A stretch of 64,000 bases of DNA from Thermogutta terrifontis. Its GTDB lineage: Bacteria > Planctomycetota > Planctomycetia > Pirellulales > Thermoguttaceae. This document shows, in pieces, positions 1 through 9,109 of the stretch. The notes under the pieces are model-generated. The model was given only the letters and a program-made list of their open reading frames with translations, did no database searches and was not told the origin of the DNA. The stretch's first letter is position 1; every line of letters starts with the position of its first letter. A program made the position numbers and the translations under genes. The stretch lies in assembly GCF_002277955.1 (NCBI RefSeq), contig NZ_CP018477.1, positions 806,001 to 870,000 of the forward strand, written 5' to 3'.

Positions 1-612
1 GCCGTCTCGAGCATGGCTGCCATGATGGCTTTGGCGGGAACAGTTTTTCTTGCTTTCCTGGTGGAAATGCAGCGCTACCGCCGTCCGGGAAGTGCCAACA
101 TCAACGTGGCCGGCACGGTGTACGCGGTGTGTTACATTGGGCTGCTGGCCAATTTCCTGGTGCAACTGCGGATGGCCTTTGGGATGGAGGCCCTGGCGTC
201 CTTTTTGATGATTGTCAAACTGGGCGACACTGGGGCGTTTGCGGTGGGCAAATTTCTGGGGCGTCATCGGATGGCCCCGCAGCTCAGCCCCAAAAAGACG
301 ATTGAAGGGGCGGTGGGGGCCGTCGTGTTCGGGGTCACGGGGGCATTTGTGGCGTTTTACTGGCTATTGCCGCTGTTTGGACTGGAGACAATTAGGCCGC
401 GATGGCAGGTGTGCCTTCTGTACGGCGTCCTGCTGGCTATCGTGGGAATGATTGGCGACCTGGCAGAGTCTCTCATCAAGCGAGATGCCCAGCAGAAGGA
501 CTCCAGCCGTCTCCTGCCCGGCCTCGGTGGGGCTCTCGATCTCATCGACTCGTCCCTGATGGCGGCGCCGGTGGCGTATCTTTTCTGGCTTTTCGGATGG
601 CTGCAACGGTGA
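1..612 (+). CDS. cdsA: Phosphatidate cytidylyltransferase, C-terminal part (5' end outside window)
   Basis: The reading frame is open from base 1, so the gene starts left of the window; 203 residues are visible. CdsA is a polytopic inner-membrane enzyme making CDP-diacylglycerol from phosphatidate and CTP for phospholipid synthesis. The visible part has several hydrophobic segments and the family's C-terminal signature region (SLIKRDAQQKDSSRLLPG then LGGALDLIDS). The K-R...K-D block and the final Asp are conserved, but the usual HGG is LGG and the usual DR is DL. It converges on the methyltransferase gene with 17 bp between stop codons. Family assignment is secure; activity of the variant motif is inferred. 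Confidence 0.86.
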   Translation, partial: AVSSMAAMMALAGTVFLAFLVEMQRYRRPGSANINVAGTVYAVCYIGLLANFLVQLRMAFGMEALASFLMIVKLGDTGAFAVGKFLGRHRMAPQLSPKKTIEGAVGAVVFGVTGAFVAFYWLLPLFGLETIRPRWQVCLLYGVLLAIVGMIGDLAESLIKRDAQQKDSSRLLPGLGGALDLIDSSLMAAPVAYLFWLFGWLQR

Positions 613-629
613 AGTTGGACGGCGAGCTT

Positions 630-1478
630 TCAAGCGGGAAACAGGTTGCGCGGACTCTCCGGTTGATGCCCGGCCGAGCTTGCCAGGTTTTCAGAGGTTT
701 CTCTGGGGAGTTTGTTCTCTGCATGGACAGCCGCCGTGTCGAAGTGCGGGGCGGGAAGGGCAATCGCAGATGGAGGGGCCTGCGCAACAAAGTACTCGGC
801 GAACCCCACGGCGTCCCACACGACACTGGCTGGGATGTAGCCGCGGAGCACAATTCCCGCCAGCATGTAGCAGGGCAAGAAGAGCACCCGGCGCCACAGA
901 AATCGCCTGCCAGCCTGTCTAATGGTCAACCGGTGCCCCTGGGCAATTTCCATCAATTGGGGTAAAGACACCAGGCTCCGATGGGTGGGATCGTCCCAGA
1001 AATTAAGGCATCCGCGGATGCCAAACCATCCGTTGCGGGCGGGCGGGAAGCGGAGGGACCGGGCAGAAGGGACCTCAACATAGAGCAGGCCGCCGGGACG
1101 CAGTTTTGGCAGCAGGTCCTGGAACACTTTGACCGGCTGACGGAGATGCTCCAGCACGTGGGAGCAGAAGATCACGTCATAAGCAGCATCGGGAATAGCA
1201 GTAAGAACTGACGGTTGATCGAGATCCAGCGGAAAAAAACGGTCCATGGCCGCCTCGTCCGCGGCATCTCGATTCCACGTCTGGCAGTCCACTCCCTCGT
1301 ACCGGCAGGAAGGAAAGTACCGTTTCGTGAGGGAAGGGCTGTGGTTGCCGCAACCGATGTCGAGAACGGTGGCCCCGGGCCGGGAAAGGACGTCACGCAC
1401 GGCGAGGAAGCGGTGCGGGTATTCGAACCATGCATAAATCTTACGCAGCGTTTTCAAGAAGATATTCCCTGCGCTCAT
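630..1478 (-). CDS. Class I SAM-dependent methyltransferase
   Basis: About 282 residues. The Rossmann SAM-binding motif VLDIGCGN lies near residues 38-45 and the post-I/II region contains SHVLEHL, typical of the Methyltransf_11/UbiE-like fold. The C-terminal half has a hydrophobic stretch (RVLFLPCYMLAGIVLRGYI) that may touch the membrane. I chose the ATG at 1478 over an upstream TTG at 1505; it overlaps the HAD gene by 38 bp. It is the last gene of a four-gene minus-strand run with a sugar transferase and an ATP-grasp ligase, so a glycan or lipid-linked intermediate is a reasonable but unproven substrate. Confidence 0.82.
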   Translation of the reverse strand: MSAGNIFLKTLRKIYAWFEYPHRFLAVRDVLSRPGATVLDIGCGNHSPSLTKRYFPSCRYEGVDCQTWNRDAADEAAMDRFFPLDLDQPSVLTAIPDAAYDVIFCSHVLEHLRQPVKVFQDLLPKLRPGGLLYVEVPSARSLRFPPARNGWFGIRGCLNFWDDPTHRSLVSLPQLMEIAQGHRLTIRQAGRRFLWRRVLFLPCYMLAGIVLRGYIPASVVWDAVGFAEYFVAQAPPSAIALPAPHFDTAAVHAENKLPRETSENLASSAGHQPESPRNLFPA

Positions 1479-2166
1479 GGCGACTGCTTCTGGGCACGAT
1501 ATCAAGACAATCGATCAATTCTGAAAGATGCGTGATGCGGTAGTCCGGAGGGGCCTCCGCGAGGTCGGGGTGGTGACGAAAGTAGCCGTCGTATCGCACA
1601 ATGCGAACGGTCTTCATGCCCAGCCGGGCGGCACCCCAAATGTCGCGTCGTGGGTGGTCGCCTACAAACACCACCCGCATGGGCTCAGTTTTCAACGCGC
1701 GACAGGCGGTCAAAAAAGGGAGCGGATCGGGTTTCCAGAACGGGCGGCCCAGTTCGTCGGTGCAGACAATGACATCCACCATGGAGGCCAGATCCAGAGC
1801 GGCGAGCTTTCTTCGCTGGACCTCCCGATGACCGTCCGTCACGATGCCCAGCCGAAAATGACGGCAGAGCTCGACGAGAACCTCGCGGGTCTCGGGGGGC
1901 AGCTCTATTTTGGGAACATGCGATCGCACCATGCGAACGAGCTGGGGAATCCAGCCTGGATCGAAGTTCAGGCGTCGCGCCGCGTGCTGGAAGACGCGGT
2001 CCCGGTCGATTTCCCAGTGGATGTGTTCCAGCAGGGACAGAATCTGATGCGGGGACCCAATTCCGCGATCGGCGAGAAATTCTGCCACCGTCGCGAAGGC
2101 ACTGCGGATGAACGCGATTTCAGGATAAAGGGTATCGTCCAGGTCGAAAATAATCGCCTCGATCAT
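1441..2166 (-). CDS. HAD-superfamily hydrolase (phosphatase-like)
   Basis: About 241 residues. All four HAD motifs are visible: IIFDLDDTLYPE (nucleophile Asp and acid Asp), IVTDG (motif II), the K in PFWKPDP (motif III) and VFVGDHPRRDIWGA (motif IV). The helical cap between motifs I and II fits HAD subfamily IA. The ATG at 2166 is preferred; a TTG at 2184 adds six residues. It lies 22 bp after the ATP-grasp gene and overlaps the methyltransferase gene, so the three are probably translated together. The likely reaction is dephosphorylation of a small phosphorylated metabolite or sugar; the substrate cannot be read from the sequence. Confidence 0.85.
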   Translation of the reverse strand: MIEAIIFDLDDTLYPEIAFIRSAFATVAEFLADRGIGSPHQILSLLEHIHWEIDRDRVFQHAARRLNFDPGWIPQLVRMVRSHVPKIELPPETREVLVELCRHFRLGIVTDGHREVQRRKLAALDLASMVDVIVCTDELGRPFWKPDPLPFLTACRALKTEPMRVVFVGDHPRRDIWGAARLGMKTVRIVRYDGYFRHHPDLAEAPPDYRITHLSELIDCLDIVPRSSRHERREYLLENAA

Positions 2167-2188
2167 CGGTCGGGTCTTCTGCAATCGG

Positions 2189-3367
2189 TCATGAGGGACG
2201 ATTTCGCGACAGCTGATCGCTCTGAGGCTCTCTGCATAGTTGGCGGAACCAATGGGGGCGGAAAACTAACTCGGCCGTGTGTCCATGGGACAATCCTTGG
2301 ACCGCGTCGCTATCTGAGTCATTCCCCCGAGGAACTTCCGAGGGCGACGGTGTTCTGGCAGTGGCTGCCGGGCAGGTTTTGATGATCTCGTTTCCGTGAT
2401 AGAACAGATCGCCCAGGAATCGCCACAAATGAAGGTCCGCGATATAGTCATCGGGATTGCCCTGAGCAGTCTGCCCCAGGCTTTCCAGCAGCAACGACCG
2501 GAGTAGTCGCCCGCCAGTGGCCTGATTGGAAAGCACCACCGCGGAACCCAGCCGAGGATTCACGTCAATGACGGCAGTCTTTTCACCTGCAATGATCTGG
2601 ACATTGACCGGCCCGCGATGGCCTTCGTGAGCCAATGCAGCGAGGACACGGTCCGCCACCCCGGCGACTGCCTCATTTCGGACGGTGCAGGAGCGAAACG
2701 CCTCGCCACCCACCACCTTCTCTCGGATCCGCACCACCCGCACGATAAGATGGCCGGCGCGATTGATGTAGCCGTCCACACTGTATTCCGTGCCCGAGAT
2801 AAATTCCTCCAGAAACATGGCAGGGTCGGCGAGCACCTGCCGTGCTTCCTCTCTGTTGTGGCAAAGCCGGGCGCCGATCGAGCCAAATCCCCGCGCCCGT
2901 TTGGCGAACAGGGGAAAGGGAGCCTGGTCCAGATCAATTGGCTGAAAAACCCTGGGCACGGGAATTCCACGGCGCATCGCCCATTCGCCGAAGCGGAGTT
3001 TGTCAAAACACAGTTCCGCCACATGAACGGGCGGTGTGATCAGCGCGACGCCGATCTCTGCAAAGTGTTCCCGGTAAGGCGCAAGGGCCAGAACATCGAT
3101 GTCAATGATTGGAATGACGACCCCGATTTCGTGACGCCGGCACAGTTCCAGCAGAATGCGGGGATACGAAGGATCGGCAATTGGGGGCACCTGGAAGGCT
3201 CCATCTGCAAATGCCCCCGCCGGTGTGATGGCTTCGCGATCGGCCACGTAGATCCTGGCCGTCCGAAACTCCGGAATCTCGTGCATGGCTTCGCGAAGCT
3301 GAAGAATGTGCCCCACCCATTTACCCCCACAGGTGACCAGAACATTGTGACGCAGCACGTGACGCAT
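2189..3367 (-). CDS. ATP-grasp domain protein (CarB-like ligase)
   Basis: About 392 residues. The N-terminal pre-ATP-grasp fold starts with VLVTCGGKWVGH. The central region has FDKLRFGEWAMRRGIPVP followed by FAKRARGFGSIGA, the nucleotide-binding Lys/Gly-rich pattern of ATP-grasp ligases, and later VDGYIN and IDVNPRLGSA, the metal-binding Glu/Asn region. ATP-grasp enzymes join a carboxylate to an amine or thiol through an acyl-phosphate. The ATG at 3367 has GAGGAG six bases upstream, so the 43 extra residues of the longer frame are rejected. It begins 10 bp after the sugar-transferase stop, which suggests an amino-acid or acyl decoration of a lipid-linked sugar (inference). The last ~60 residues look low-complexity. 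Confidence 0.82.
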   Translation of the reverse strand: MRHVLRHNVLVTCGGKWVGHILQLREAMHEIPEFRTARIYVADREAITPAGAFADGAFQVPPIADPSYPRILLELCRRHEIGVVIPIIDIDVLALAPYREHFAEIGVALITPPVHVAELCFDKLRFGEWAMRRGIPVPRVFQPIDLDQAPFPLFAKRARGFGSIGARLCHNREEARQVLADPAMFLEEFISGTEYSVDGYINRAGHLIVRVVRIREKVVGGEAFRSCTVRNEAVAGVADRVLAALAHEGHRGPVNVQIIAGEKTAVIDVNPRLGSAVVLSNQATGGRLLRSLLLESLGQTAQGNPDDYIADLHLWRFLGDLFYHGNEIIKTCPAATARTPSPSEVPRGNDSDSDAVQGLSHGHTAELVFRPHWFRQLCREPQSDQLSRNRPS

Positions 3368-3377
3368 GGGGGACTCC

Positions 3378-4157
3378 TCAAGCAGCACGGCGATCTTGAG
3401 AACGGTCGGCTTCTCGGTGTCGGGGGCCTGTTCCCATTGGAGACGTGATTTCCGGGTTGCGAGGAAAGCGGGTTGAAAGTTCCCCCGTGGTGACACCTGT
3501 GGAGAGCTTCCAGGTGAGGTCTTCGTGTCCCGGATGCAACCCCAGGTCGTCCACGATTTTTACGTCCTGGCCAGCCCCGTCGAAAAGCATCCCGGTGGGC
3601 ACTTTCCAGAGTGTCAGCGCCAGAATTTTCAAATCCAACAGAAGACTGAAGTGATCCACGTAGTACACGTCGTAAGCCAGACGCTCGCTGAACTTCAGGG
3701 CATTCCTTCCCATCACCTGCGCAAGGCCCGTGATCCCAGGCCGCATGTTATGGCGGCGAGCTTGTTCGGGGGTGTAGCGGGGTAGATATTCCACGAGCAA
3801 TGGTCGCGGCCCGATGAGACTCATATCCCCACGCAGGACGTTCCACAGCTCAGGGAGTTCGTCCAAACTGAAGCGGCGAAGAAAACGTCCCAGCGGCGTC
3901 AGGCGTTCCGCATCGGGAAGAGGTGTGCCATCAGGACGGAACGCGTTCCGCATGGTGCGAAACTTATAGAGCGTGAAAAGGCGACCGTGCAGACCGGGCC
4001 GGACCTGACGAAAAAGAATGGGCCGACCCATGCTCATCCAGATGGCCAGGGCAATCATAGCCAAAAGTGGGGCCAGCAGCACAAGTGCGACTGCGGCTCC
4101 TGCGACATCAAAGACCCGTTTGATGGCTAGTTGAATTTCCCTCGACCTTACCGCCAT
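3378..4157 (-). CDS. Undecaprenyl-phosphate sugar phosphotransferase (monotopic PGT family)
   Basis: About 259 residues with a single N-terminal hydrophobic re-entrant segment (VAGAAVALVLLAPLLAMIAL), then the PGT core: FRQVRPG, YKFRTM, and the catalytic Asp-Glu pair in SLDELPELWNVLRGDMSL followed by IGPRPLL. Enzymes of this family (PglC, WcaJ core) move a sugar-1-phosphate from a nucleotide sugar to undecaprenyl phosphate at the inner membrane, the first step of a surface glycan. The ATG at 4157 has GGAAG upstream. It heads the run with ATP-grasp, HAD and methyltransferase genes. The final ~40 residues are poorly conserved in look. Sugar specificity is unknown. Confidence 0.9.
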   Translation of the reverse strand: MAVRSREIQLAIKRVFDVAGAAVALVLLAPLLAMIALAIWMSMGRPILFRQVRPGLHGRLFTLYKFRTMRNAFRPDGTPLPDAERLTPLGRFLRRFSLDELPELWNVLRGDMSLIGPRPLLVEYLPRYTPEQARRHNMRPGITGLAQVMGRNALKFSERLAYDVYYVDHFSLLLDLKILALTLWKVPTGMLFDGAGQDVKIVDDLGLHPGHEDLTWKLSTGVTTGELSTRFPRNPEITSPMGTGPRHREADRSQDRRAA

Positions 4158-4282
4158 TGGCCTGCTTCCATGCACGTGCCGCAAAACTTTCCGGAGGAAA
4201 TGACGGGGACGCCTCTCGGTCAGGTACGTCCAGGCAATTTGGCAAACTGGCTCAAAAGCTTACGGGGAACCATCCCGGCAAA

Positions 4283-5350
4283 TCAAGATGAGTTTTGGCA
4301 TGGGCGGTGCTCGCAGATGACGTGGCGAAGGATGCCCAGGGCCTCGTCCACATCTTGCGAGTTGACATCCAAATGAGTGACCGCCCGAATCCGCTGCGGT
4401 GCCGTGGGCAGCATCAGCACGCCGTGGTCTTTGAGAAGCTGGGAAAGCTGGGCTGCTGTACCCCATTCTGGTGCCACGTCGAAGAGGAGAATGTTGGTTT
4501 CCACCGGGATGGGCATGAGGGTCAGGAATGGGATTTCCATCAATCCCGCGGCGAGTCGTCGGGCATTGGCGTGGTCTTCGGCCAGTCGGTCGATGTGATG
4601 TTCCAGAGCGTAAAGCGCAGCCGCGGCAAGGACGCCTACCTGCCGCATGCCACCACCGAGCACCTTGCGATGGCGTCGCGCTTCGGCGATCAGGTCTTTG
4701 GGACCCGCAAGGGCCGAGCCAACCGGTGCCCCGAGGCCTTTGCTGAAACATACGTTGACCGTGTCAAAAAGTTGCGCCCACTCATGGAGGGGGATTCCTG
4801 TAGCCACCGAGGCATTCCACAGCCGTGCTCCATCCAGATGGAGGGCCAGATGGTTGCGGCGTGCCCAGCCCACCAGTGTTTCCACAAGCGAAAACGGCTG
4901 GACGCGACCGCCCCCACGATTATGAGTGTTTTCCAGGGTCAGCAACCGCGTACGCACAAAATGGACGTTTTGCGGGCGGATCAGTCCCTCCAGTTGCTCG
5001 GGCTGCATGAGACCCCAGTAGCCCTGAACAGGTCGAGCGGCGACCCCACAGATCTGCGCGTAACCTCCCTGTTCGTAGTTGTAAATATGGGAGTCCGCTT
5101 CACAGATCATCTCGTCGCCAGGTCGGCAGTGCAGCCGCACCGCGATGAGATTGGACATCGTGCCAGACGGCACAAAGAGGGCGGCTTCCTTGTGAAGTAG
5201 CTCCGCGACACGCTCCTCGAGTCGTTGGACGGTTGGGTCATCGCCCAGCACATCATCGCCGACCTCGGCCGATGCCATCGCCGCCCGCATCCCGGGAGTT
5301 GGTCGGGTGACAGTGTCACTGCGGAAATCGAGAATCCGCTCCGTCTTCAT
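4283..5350 (-). CDS. ltaE: Low-specificity L-threonine aldolase
   Basis: About 355 residues, the usual length. The PLP fold type I features are clear: the N-terminal [14 protein letters not shown], the substrate region DPTVQRLEE, the [10 protein letters not shown] motif, [10 protein letters not shown] and the PLP-lysine segment [12 protein letters not shown]. It cleaves L-threonine or allo-threonine to glycine and acetaldehyde in the cytoplasm. The ATG at 5350 (MKTERILDF) is preceded by GGGGAACG and fits the family start better than the longer frame. It lies 39 bp downstream of the RNase R gene on the same strand, and about 125 bp upstream of the sugar-transferase run. Confidence 0.93.
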   Translation of the reverse strand: MKTERILDFRSDTVTRPTPGMRAAMASAEVGDDVLGDDPTVQRLEERVAELLHKEAALFVPSGTMSNLIAVRLHCRPGDEMICEADSHIYNYEQGGYAQICGVAARPVQGYWGLMQPEQLEGLIRPQNVHFVRTRLLTLENTHNRGGGRVQPFSLVETLVGWARRNHLALHLDGARLWNASVATGIPLHEWAQLFDTVNVCFSKGLGAPVGSALAGPKDLIAEARRHRKVLGGGMRQVGVLAAAALYALEHHIDRLAEDHANARRLAAGLMEIPFLTLMPIPVETNILLFDVAPEWGTAAQLSQLLKDHGVLMLPTAPQRIRAVTHLDVNSQDVDEALGILRHVICEHRPCQNSS

Positions 5351-5389
5351 GCGACGTTCCCCATAATCCCATAGCACCGGAGCCGTAGT

Positions 5390-7729
5390 TTATTTTGACT
5401 TTTTTCTCGCAGAACGTCCGCCGCCCGCTTTGTTTGCACGCCGTGTGCTCATCTCCGTCCCGTTAACCCGTTGAGATAGCGAGCGGTGCCGATTCTTCTT
5501 GGTCGCCTTTTTGCCATTATGAAATCCGGCCAGGGACTCTTCCACGATCCCCGGCGTGGGATGGCCGCGGTGGGCGATGAGCCGAAAATCGAGCTGGCGG
5601 CGTTCCAGATCGACATGCGCCACCGCCACCTGGACAAGGTCTCCCAGCCGAAACTGATTGCCCTTGCGCCGGCCGACCAGGGAGTGTGAAGTGCGATCGT
5701 AATCGTAGTAGTCGTCCTGGAGGGCTTCCACGGGGATGAAGCCATCCGCGGGAAGAGCAACTCCCTGGACAAACAGCCCATATTTTTCGACGCCGGTGAT
5801 GATCCCTTCCATCTCCATGCCGATTCGCTCGCTGAGGAAGGAGAGGAGTTTCAATCGCGTCAACTCCCGCTCTGCCGCCTCGGCACGTTCTTCCCGATCC
5901 GAACAATGTTCACCAAGAGCAACCAGTTCCGCGGGATTGATCCGCGGGTTCTTCCCCAGCAGGAGGGCGTCCACCAGCCGGTGAATCGTCAGGTCGGGAT
6001 ACCGCCGGATGGGCGACGTGAAGTGGCAGTAGCACTCGCTCGCCAGGGCGTAATGGCCTTCTTCCAGAGGGCTGTAGATGGCCCGCTGAAGTGATCGCAA
6101 GACTGCGTAGTGGACCGCATACTGTTGGGGCTTGCCCGTGGCGTACTCCAGCAGTCCCTGCAGACCGAAACGGTCCTCCAGATCGCGAGGAGGAAATCCG
6201 AGTGCCTCCACAAATTCCCGCAGCAGGCGGAGCTTGCGCTCGGCCGGCGGTTTATGGATTCGTCGCAGAAACAACCAGCCGCGATCGCGAAGCGTCTCGG
6301 CCACGCTTTCATTGGCGGCCAGCATGAATTCCTCGATCATCTGATGGCTTTCCGTGTTCGGCACCAGATGCGCGCCGATGACCCGACCGCGACGATCGAG
6401 ATTCACTTTGACCTCGGGCATGACAAGTTCCAGGGCTCCCCGTTCGCGTCGTCGCTGGCGGAGAATCCGGGCGAGATCGCGCATCCGTAGAAGAAGGTCA
6501 TGGACTTTCGTGCCCCACGCTTTCTTATAAGCTTCTGGATTCTCCAGAAATGCATCCACCTGCTCGTAGGTGAGGCGTTTGTCGCTGCGGATGACCGACC
6601 GGTAGATTTTCACATCGGTTTTGACACCATCGGGTGTGTATTCAATGTAAACCGACTTGGTGAACCGGAGTTTGCCCGGCTGCAAACTTGCCAGGCCATT
6701 GGAGAGCAGTTCCGGCAACATGGGGATGACGCGGTCGGGCAAGTAGACGCTGGTTGCCCGTTCCCGCGCCTCTCGGTCGATGGCCGAGCCGGGAGGGACA
6801 AAGTAGGCCACATCGGCAATGTGCACCCCCAGCACCCACGTGCCGTCCTCGCGGCGCTCAAGGGAAATCGCGTCATCGAAGTCGCGGGCATCCTCGGGGT
6901 CGATCGTGATCGTTGTTTCGTGGGTTGCGTCGTAGCGGTCGGGCGGAATAGTTTCTTCAAACATCGCCGCCTGGGCCCGGGCTTCTTCCAGAACGTCGGG
7001 CGGAAATTCCTCCGGCAGATTGAATTCCCGCATAATCGTGAGGGTGTCCACGCCCGGCTTGCCCAAGGGGCCAAGCACCTCCACGATCACACCTTCACCG
7101 CTCCGATGATGGCTGGGGAAGCGGAGCATCTCGATGACGACCTTGTCGTCCGGCCGGACACCTCGCGCGCCGGGATCTCCCACGTAGATCGGCTGGGCGA
7201 ATACGGTCCCGTCCACCTGGACAAAACCCTGCCCGTCATGCTCAAAATAGGTGCCGACGAAACGCGAATTCTGCCGTTCGAGGATTTCCACAATTTGACC
7301 GGCCAGCATGCGTTCTCCACGCCGATGACGATGGGCCAGCCGTACCCGCACAAGATCGCCGGTGGAGGCGTCCCCGGCCCAGTCTGCCGGGATGAAGATA
7401 TCCTCAGGGGGCTCGGTGTCGCCGGGTTTGGCCTTGGGCCGAACAAATCCGTGCCCTGCCTCTTTGCGGCGAAAAATTCCGATGATTTCACCGCCCCGAT
7501 ACGGAGAATCATCGGTTTTGCGCTGACCTGCCAGGTACACGAGATGTCCCGATCCGAATTCGAGCAGCCCGGCTTTGACCAGCTCTTTGACCGCCTTTTT
7601 GACTAGGTGGGCCTCTTCACTGGGGATTTGCAGCGCTTTGGCGATCGCCCGCGGCTTGACCGGTTGATACTTGGGCGATCGCACGTGTTCCAGGATGGCG
7701 TTTTGCAGTTCTTCCATGGCTTGTTTCAT
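5390..7729 (-). CDS. rnr: Ribonuclease R
   Basis: About 779 residues, matching RNase R. Order of domains: N-terminal winged helix (~1-75), cold-shock OB folds (~85-230), RNB catalytic domain (~245-570) with the Asp cluster in DPEDARDFDDAISL, and a C-terminal S1 domain (VEKYGLFVQ). A Lys/Arg-rich tail ends the protein, as in E. coli RNase R. It is a processive 3'-5' exoribonuclease degrading structured RNA. The ATG at 7729 is chosen because GAGGAG lies ten bases upstream; a frame nine residues longer exists. The 800-bp region upstream is filled mostly by repeat cluster A. Confidence 0.95.
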   Translation of the reverse strand: MKQAMEELQNAILEHVRSPKYQPVKPRAIAKALQIPSEEAHLVKKAVKELVKAGLLEFGSGHLVYLAGQRKTDDSPYRGGEIIGIFRRKEAGHGFVRPKAKPGDTEPPEDIFIPADWAGDASTGDLVRVRLAHRHRRGERMLAGQIVEILERQNSRFVGTYFEHDGQGFVQVDGTVFAQPIYVGDPGARGVRPDDKVVIEMLRFPSHHRSGEGVIVEVLGPLGKPGVDTLTIMREFNLPEEFPPDVLEEARAQAAMFEETIPPDRYDATHETTITIDPEDARDFDDAISLERREDGTWVLGVHIADVAYFVPPGSAIDREARERATSVYLPDRVIPMLPELLSNGLASLQPGKLRFTKSVYIEYTPDGVKTDVKIYRSVIRSDKRLTYEQVDAFLENPEAYKKAWGTKVHDLLLRMRDLARILRQRRRERGALELVMPEVKVNLDRRGRVIGAHLVPNTESHQMIEEFMLAANESVAETLRDRGWLFLRRIHKPPAERKLRLLREFVEALGFPPRDLEDRFGLQGLLEYATGKPQQYAVHYAVLRSLQRAIYSPLEEGHYALASECYCHFTSPIRRYPDLTIHRLVDALLLGKNPRINPAELVALGEHCSDREERAEAAERELTRLKLLSFLSERIGMEMEGIITGVEKYGLFVQGVALPADGFIPVEALQDDYYDYDRTSHSLVGRRKGNQFRLGDLVQVAVAHVDLERRQLDFRLIAHRGHPTPGIVEESLAGFHNGKKATKKNRHRSLSQRVNGTEMSTRRANKAGGGRSARKKSK

Positions 7730-8024
7730 AGGGAATAGTCTCCTCTTTTCGGCCAAATCGACCGACGACCGGATGAATTGTACAAGACCAGCGGTGACAA
7801 TTGGCGGGAGGCCCCGTTTGTCTCACCGTAGTGGGAATGTTCGGACAAGCTCCACAAGGCGGGTGACAACCATCGTCGCCCGTTTCCGATAGGCACGCTC
7901 CTATCAGGAGAACGGTGCACGCGACTTATTTTCTGGGAAAAGTCCCGTCGAATTTTTCTCAACATTTCGTTTTCATAAAGTATAGACGCAAGTTTTGCAA
8001 ATTCAATCCGCATCGAAGTTGAGC

Positions 8025-8490
8025 GCGGACCTGACAAGCAGGTCCCTCCGGAAGGGATCTATTCGGAGGGGCACGCCTGTCGTGCCCAATGAAGTGGAAT
8101 TGTTTATCCAACATCGAAAAAAGCGGACCTGACGAGCAGGTCCCTCCGGGAAATCGTTCGGAGGGGCACGCTTGTCGTGCCCGATGAACGGGAATGGATG
8201 ATCGAACGTTGAACGGCGGAACCTGACAAGCAGGTCCCTCCGGCGTTGTAGGGGCAATTCATGAATTGCCCCGACCGTGTAATCAGCGGAATGCGGACCT
8301 GACGAGCAGGTCCCCCCGGGAAATCGTTCGGAGGGGCACGCTTGTCGTGCCCGGTGAAGTGGAATTGTTTATCCAACATCGAAAAAAGCGGACCTGACAA
8401 GCAGGTTCCTCCGAGAGGAAGCTCACCGGTCTCAAAACCTTGCCCAAATTCCCAGGTCTTTTCCCGAGCGGAGGAAAGTTGGGATGGGTC
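8025..8490 (-). repeat. Repeat cluster A: composite hairpin-array element, minus orientation
   Basis: A gene-free stretch lying between the RNase R start and the mazG-like gene. It holds alternating short hairpins such as GGACCTGACAAGCAGGTCC (8027-8045, 8125-8143 with GACGAG, 8295-8313) and GGGCACGCTTGTCGTGCCC (8164-8182, 8334-8352; variant 8069-8087). Units recur about every 92-98 bp. Segments 8124-8184 and 8294-8353 are nearly identical (offset 170), and 8091-8133 matches 8356-8398 (offset 265), so the array is a mosaic. Read on the minus strand, 8410-8490 matches the head modules of clusters B and C. The sequence 7730-8024 before it shows nothing recognisable. Short reading frames here are by-products of the repeats. 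Confidence 0.85.
8248..8275. repeat. 28-bp palindrome (copy 1)
   Basis: A near-perfect palindrome, GTAGGGGCAATTCA followed by TGAATTGCCCCGAC, embedded in repeat cluster A. Related copies occur at 11162, 18241, 21601, 26317, 30840 and 35741. Confidence 0.85.
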
Positions 8491-8561
8491 GAACCAGACC
8501 GAATTCGCCTTGAGGGAGTGAGCCGTTGGCGGTGCGAAAAATCGATTGCCGGTCTCTGGGA

Positions 8562-8990
8562 TTATTGCGAGGCAGAACTGCTCGCTGGACCCGGCCAGCG
8601 AGGATCGTCGGGTCCGAAGTATCCCCGGTAAATCTCGGCCGGGTATTTCTGAACGTTCTTCTCCATCTTTCGCAACACGGCCGTCGTGAGATCGATCCCC
8701 AGTCGGCTGGAAAGGGCCAGCAGATAGCAGAAGACGTCGGCCATTTCGTCGGCCACTGCTTCCCGCTGTTCAGGGTTCCTGGCGACCGCTTCTCCCTGCT
8801 CCGGAGTGAGCCACTGGAAATGTTCCATCAGTTCGGCGGCTTCCACGGCCAGCGCCATGACGAGGTTCTTGGGTGTATGGAACGGCTCCCATGACCGTTC
8901 CTGGACGAATTTCTCGACGATCTCGCGCAACCGGGCGATCGGCGTGGTGGCATCGCTGGCGGGAAAGGGGACCTGTTCCGAAGACGTCAT
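8562..8990 (-). CDS. MazG-like nucleotide pyrophosphohydrolase (dCTP pyrophosphatase type)
   Basis: About 142 residues. The all-alpha MazG fold is indicated by MALAVEAAELMEHFQW (first Glu cluster) and DEMADVFCYLLAL (second Glu/Asp cluster), arranged as in the RS21-C6/DCTPP1 family, which hydrolyses non-canonical or excess dNTPs to monophosphates with Mg2+. The ATG at 8990 is used; a GTG at 9002 would add four residues and neither has a strong ribosome site. It lies downstream of the DUF4838 gene, separated by a terminator-like hairpin, so it may have its own promoter. Confidence 0.87.
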   Translation of the reverse strand: MTSSEQVPFPASDATTPIARLREIVEKFVQERSWEPFHTPKNLVMALAVEAAELMEHFQWLTPEQGEAVARNPEQREAVADEMADVFCYLLALSSRLGIDLTTAVLRKMEKNVQKYPAEIYRGYFGPDDPRWPGPASSSASQ

Positions 8991-9021
8991 CGGCGTGATC
9001 ACCGCAGGGACACATCGGCCT

Positions 9022-9066
9022 GCAAAAGCGGAGCAGCCGCGAAGGCGGGCACTCCGCGGCTGCTCC
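9022..9066 (-). terminator. Hairpin terminator after the DUF4838 gene
   Basis: A 12-bp perfect stem (9030-9041 with 9055-9066) and a 13-nt loop. On the minus strand it is followed by GCTTTTGC, a short T run, so termination may be partial. Confidence 0.6.
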
Positions 9067-9109
9067 TGGGGGCTGGGGCAATGGACGACTTCTTATTATT
9101 GCAAAAACC

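Noticed and set aside
8003-8400. Two minus-strand reading frames (84 and 98 residues) across repeat cluster A
   Set aside because: They are made of the hairpin units and repeat short peptide words; there is no ribosome site or domain, and the same words recur in different frames in clusters B and C.
8025-8490. CRISPR array in the repeat clusters
   Set aside because: Units contain near-identical spacers and variable hairpin arms, the reverse of a CRISPR array, and no cas genes are present.
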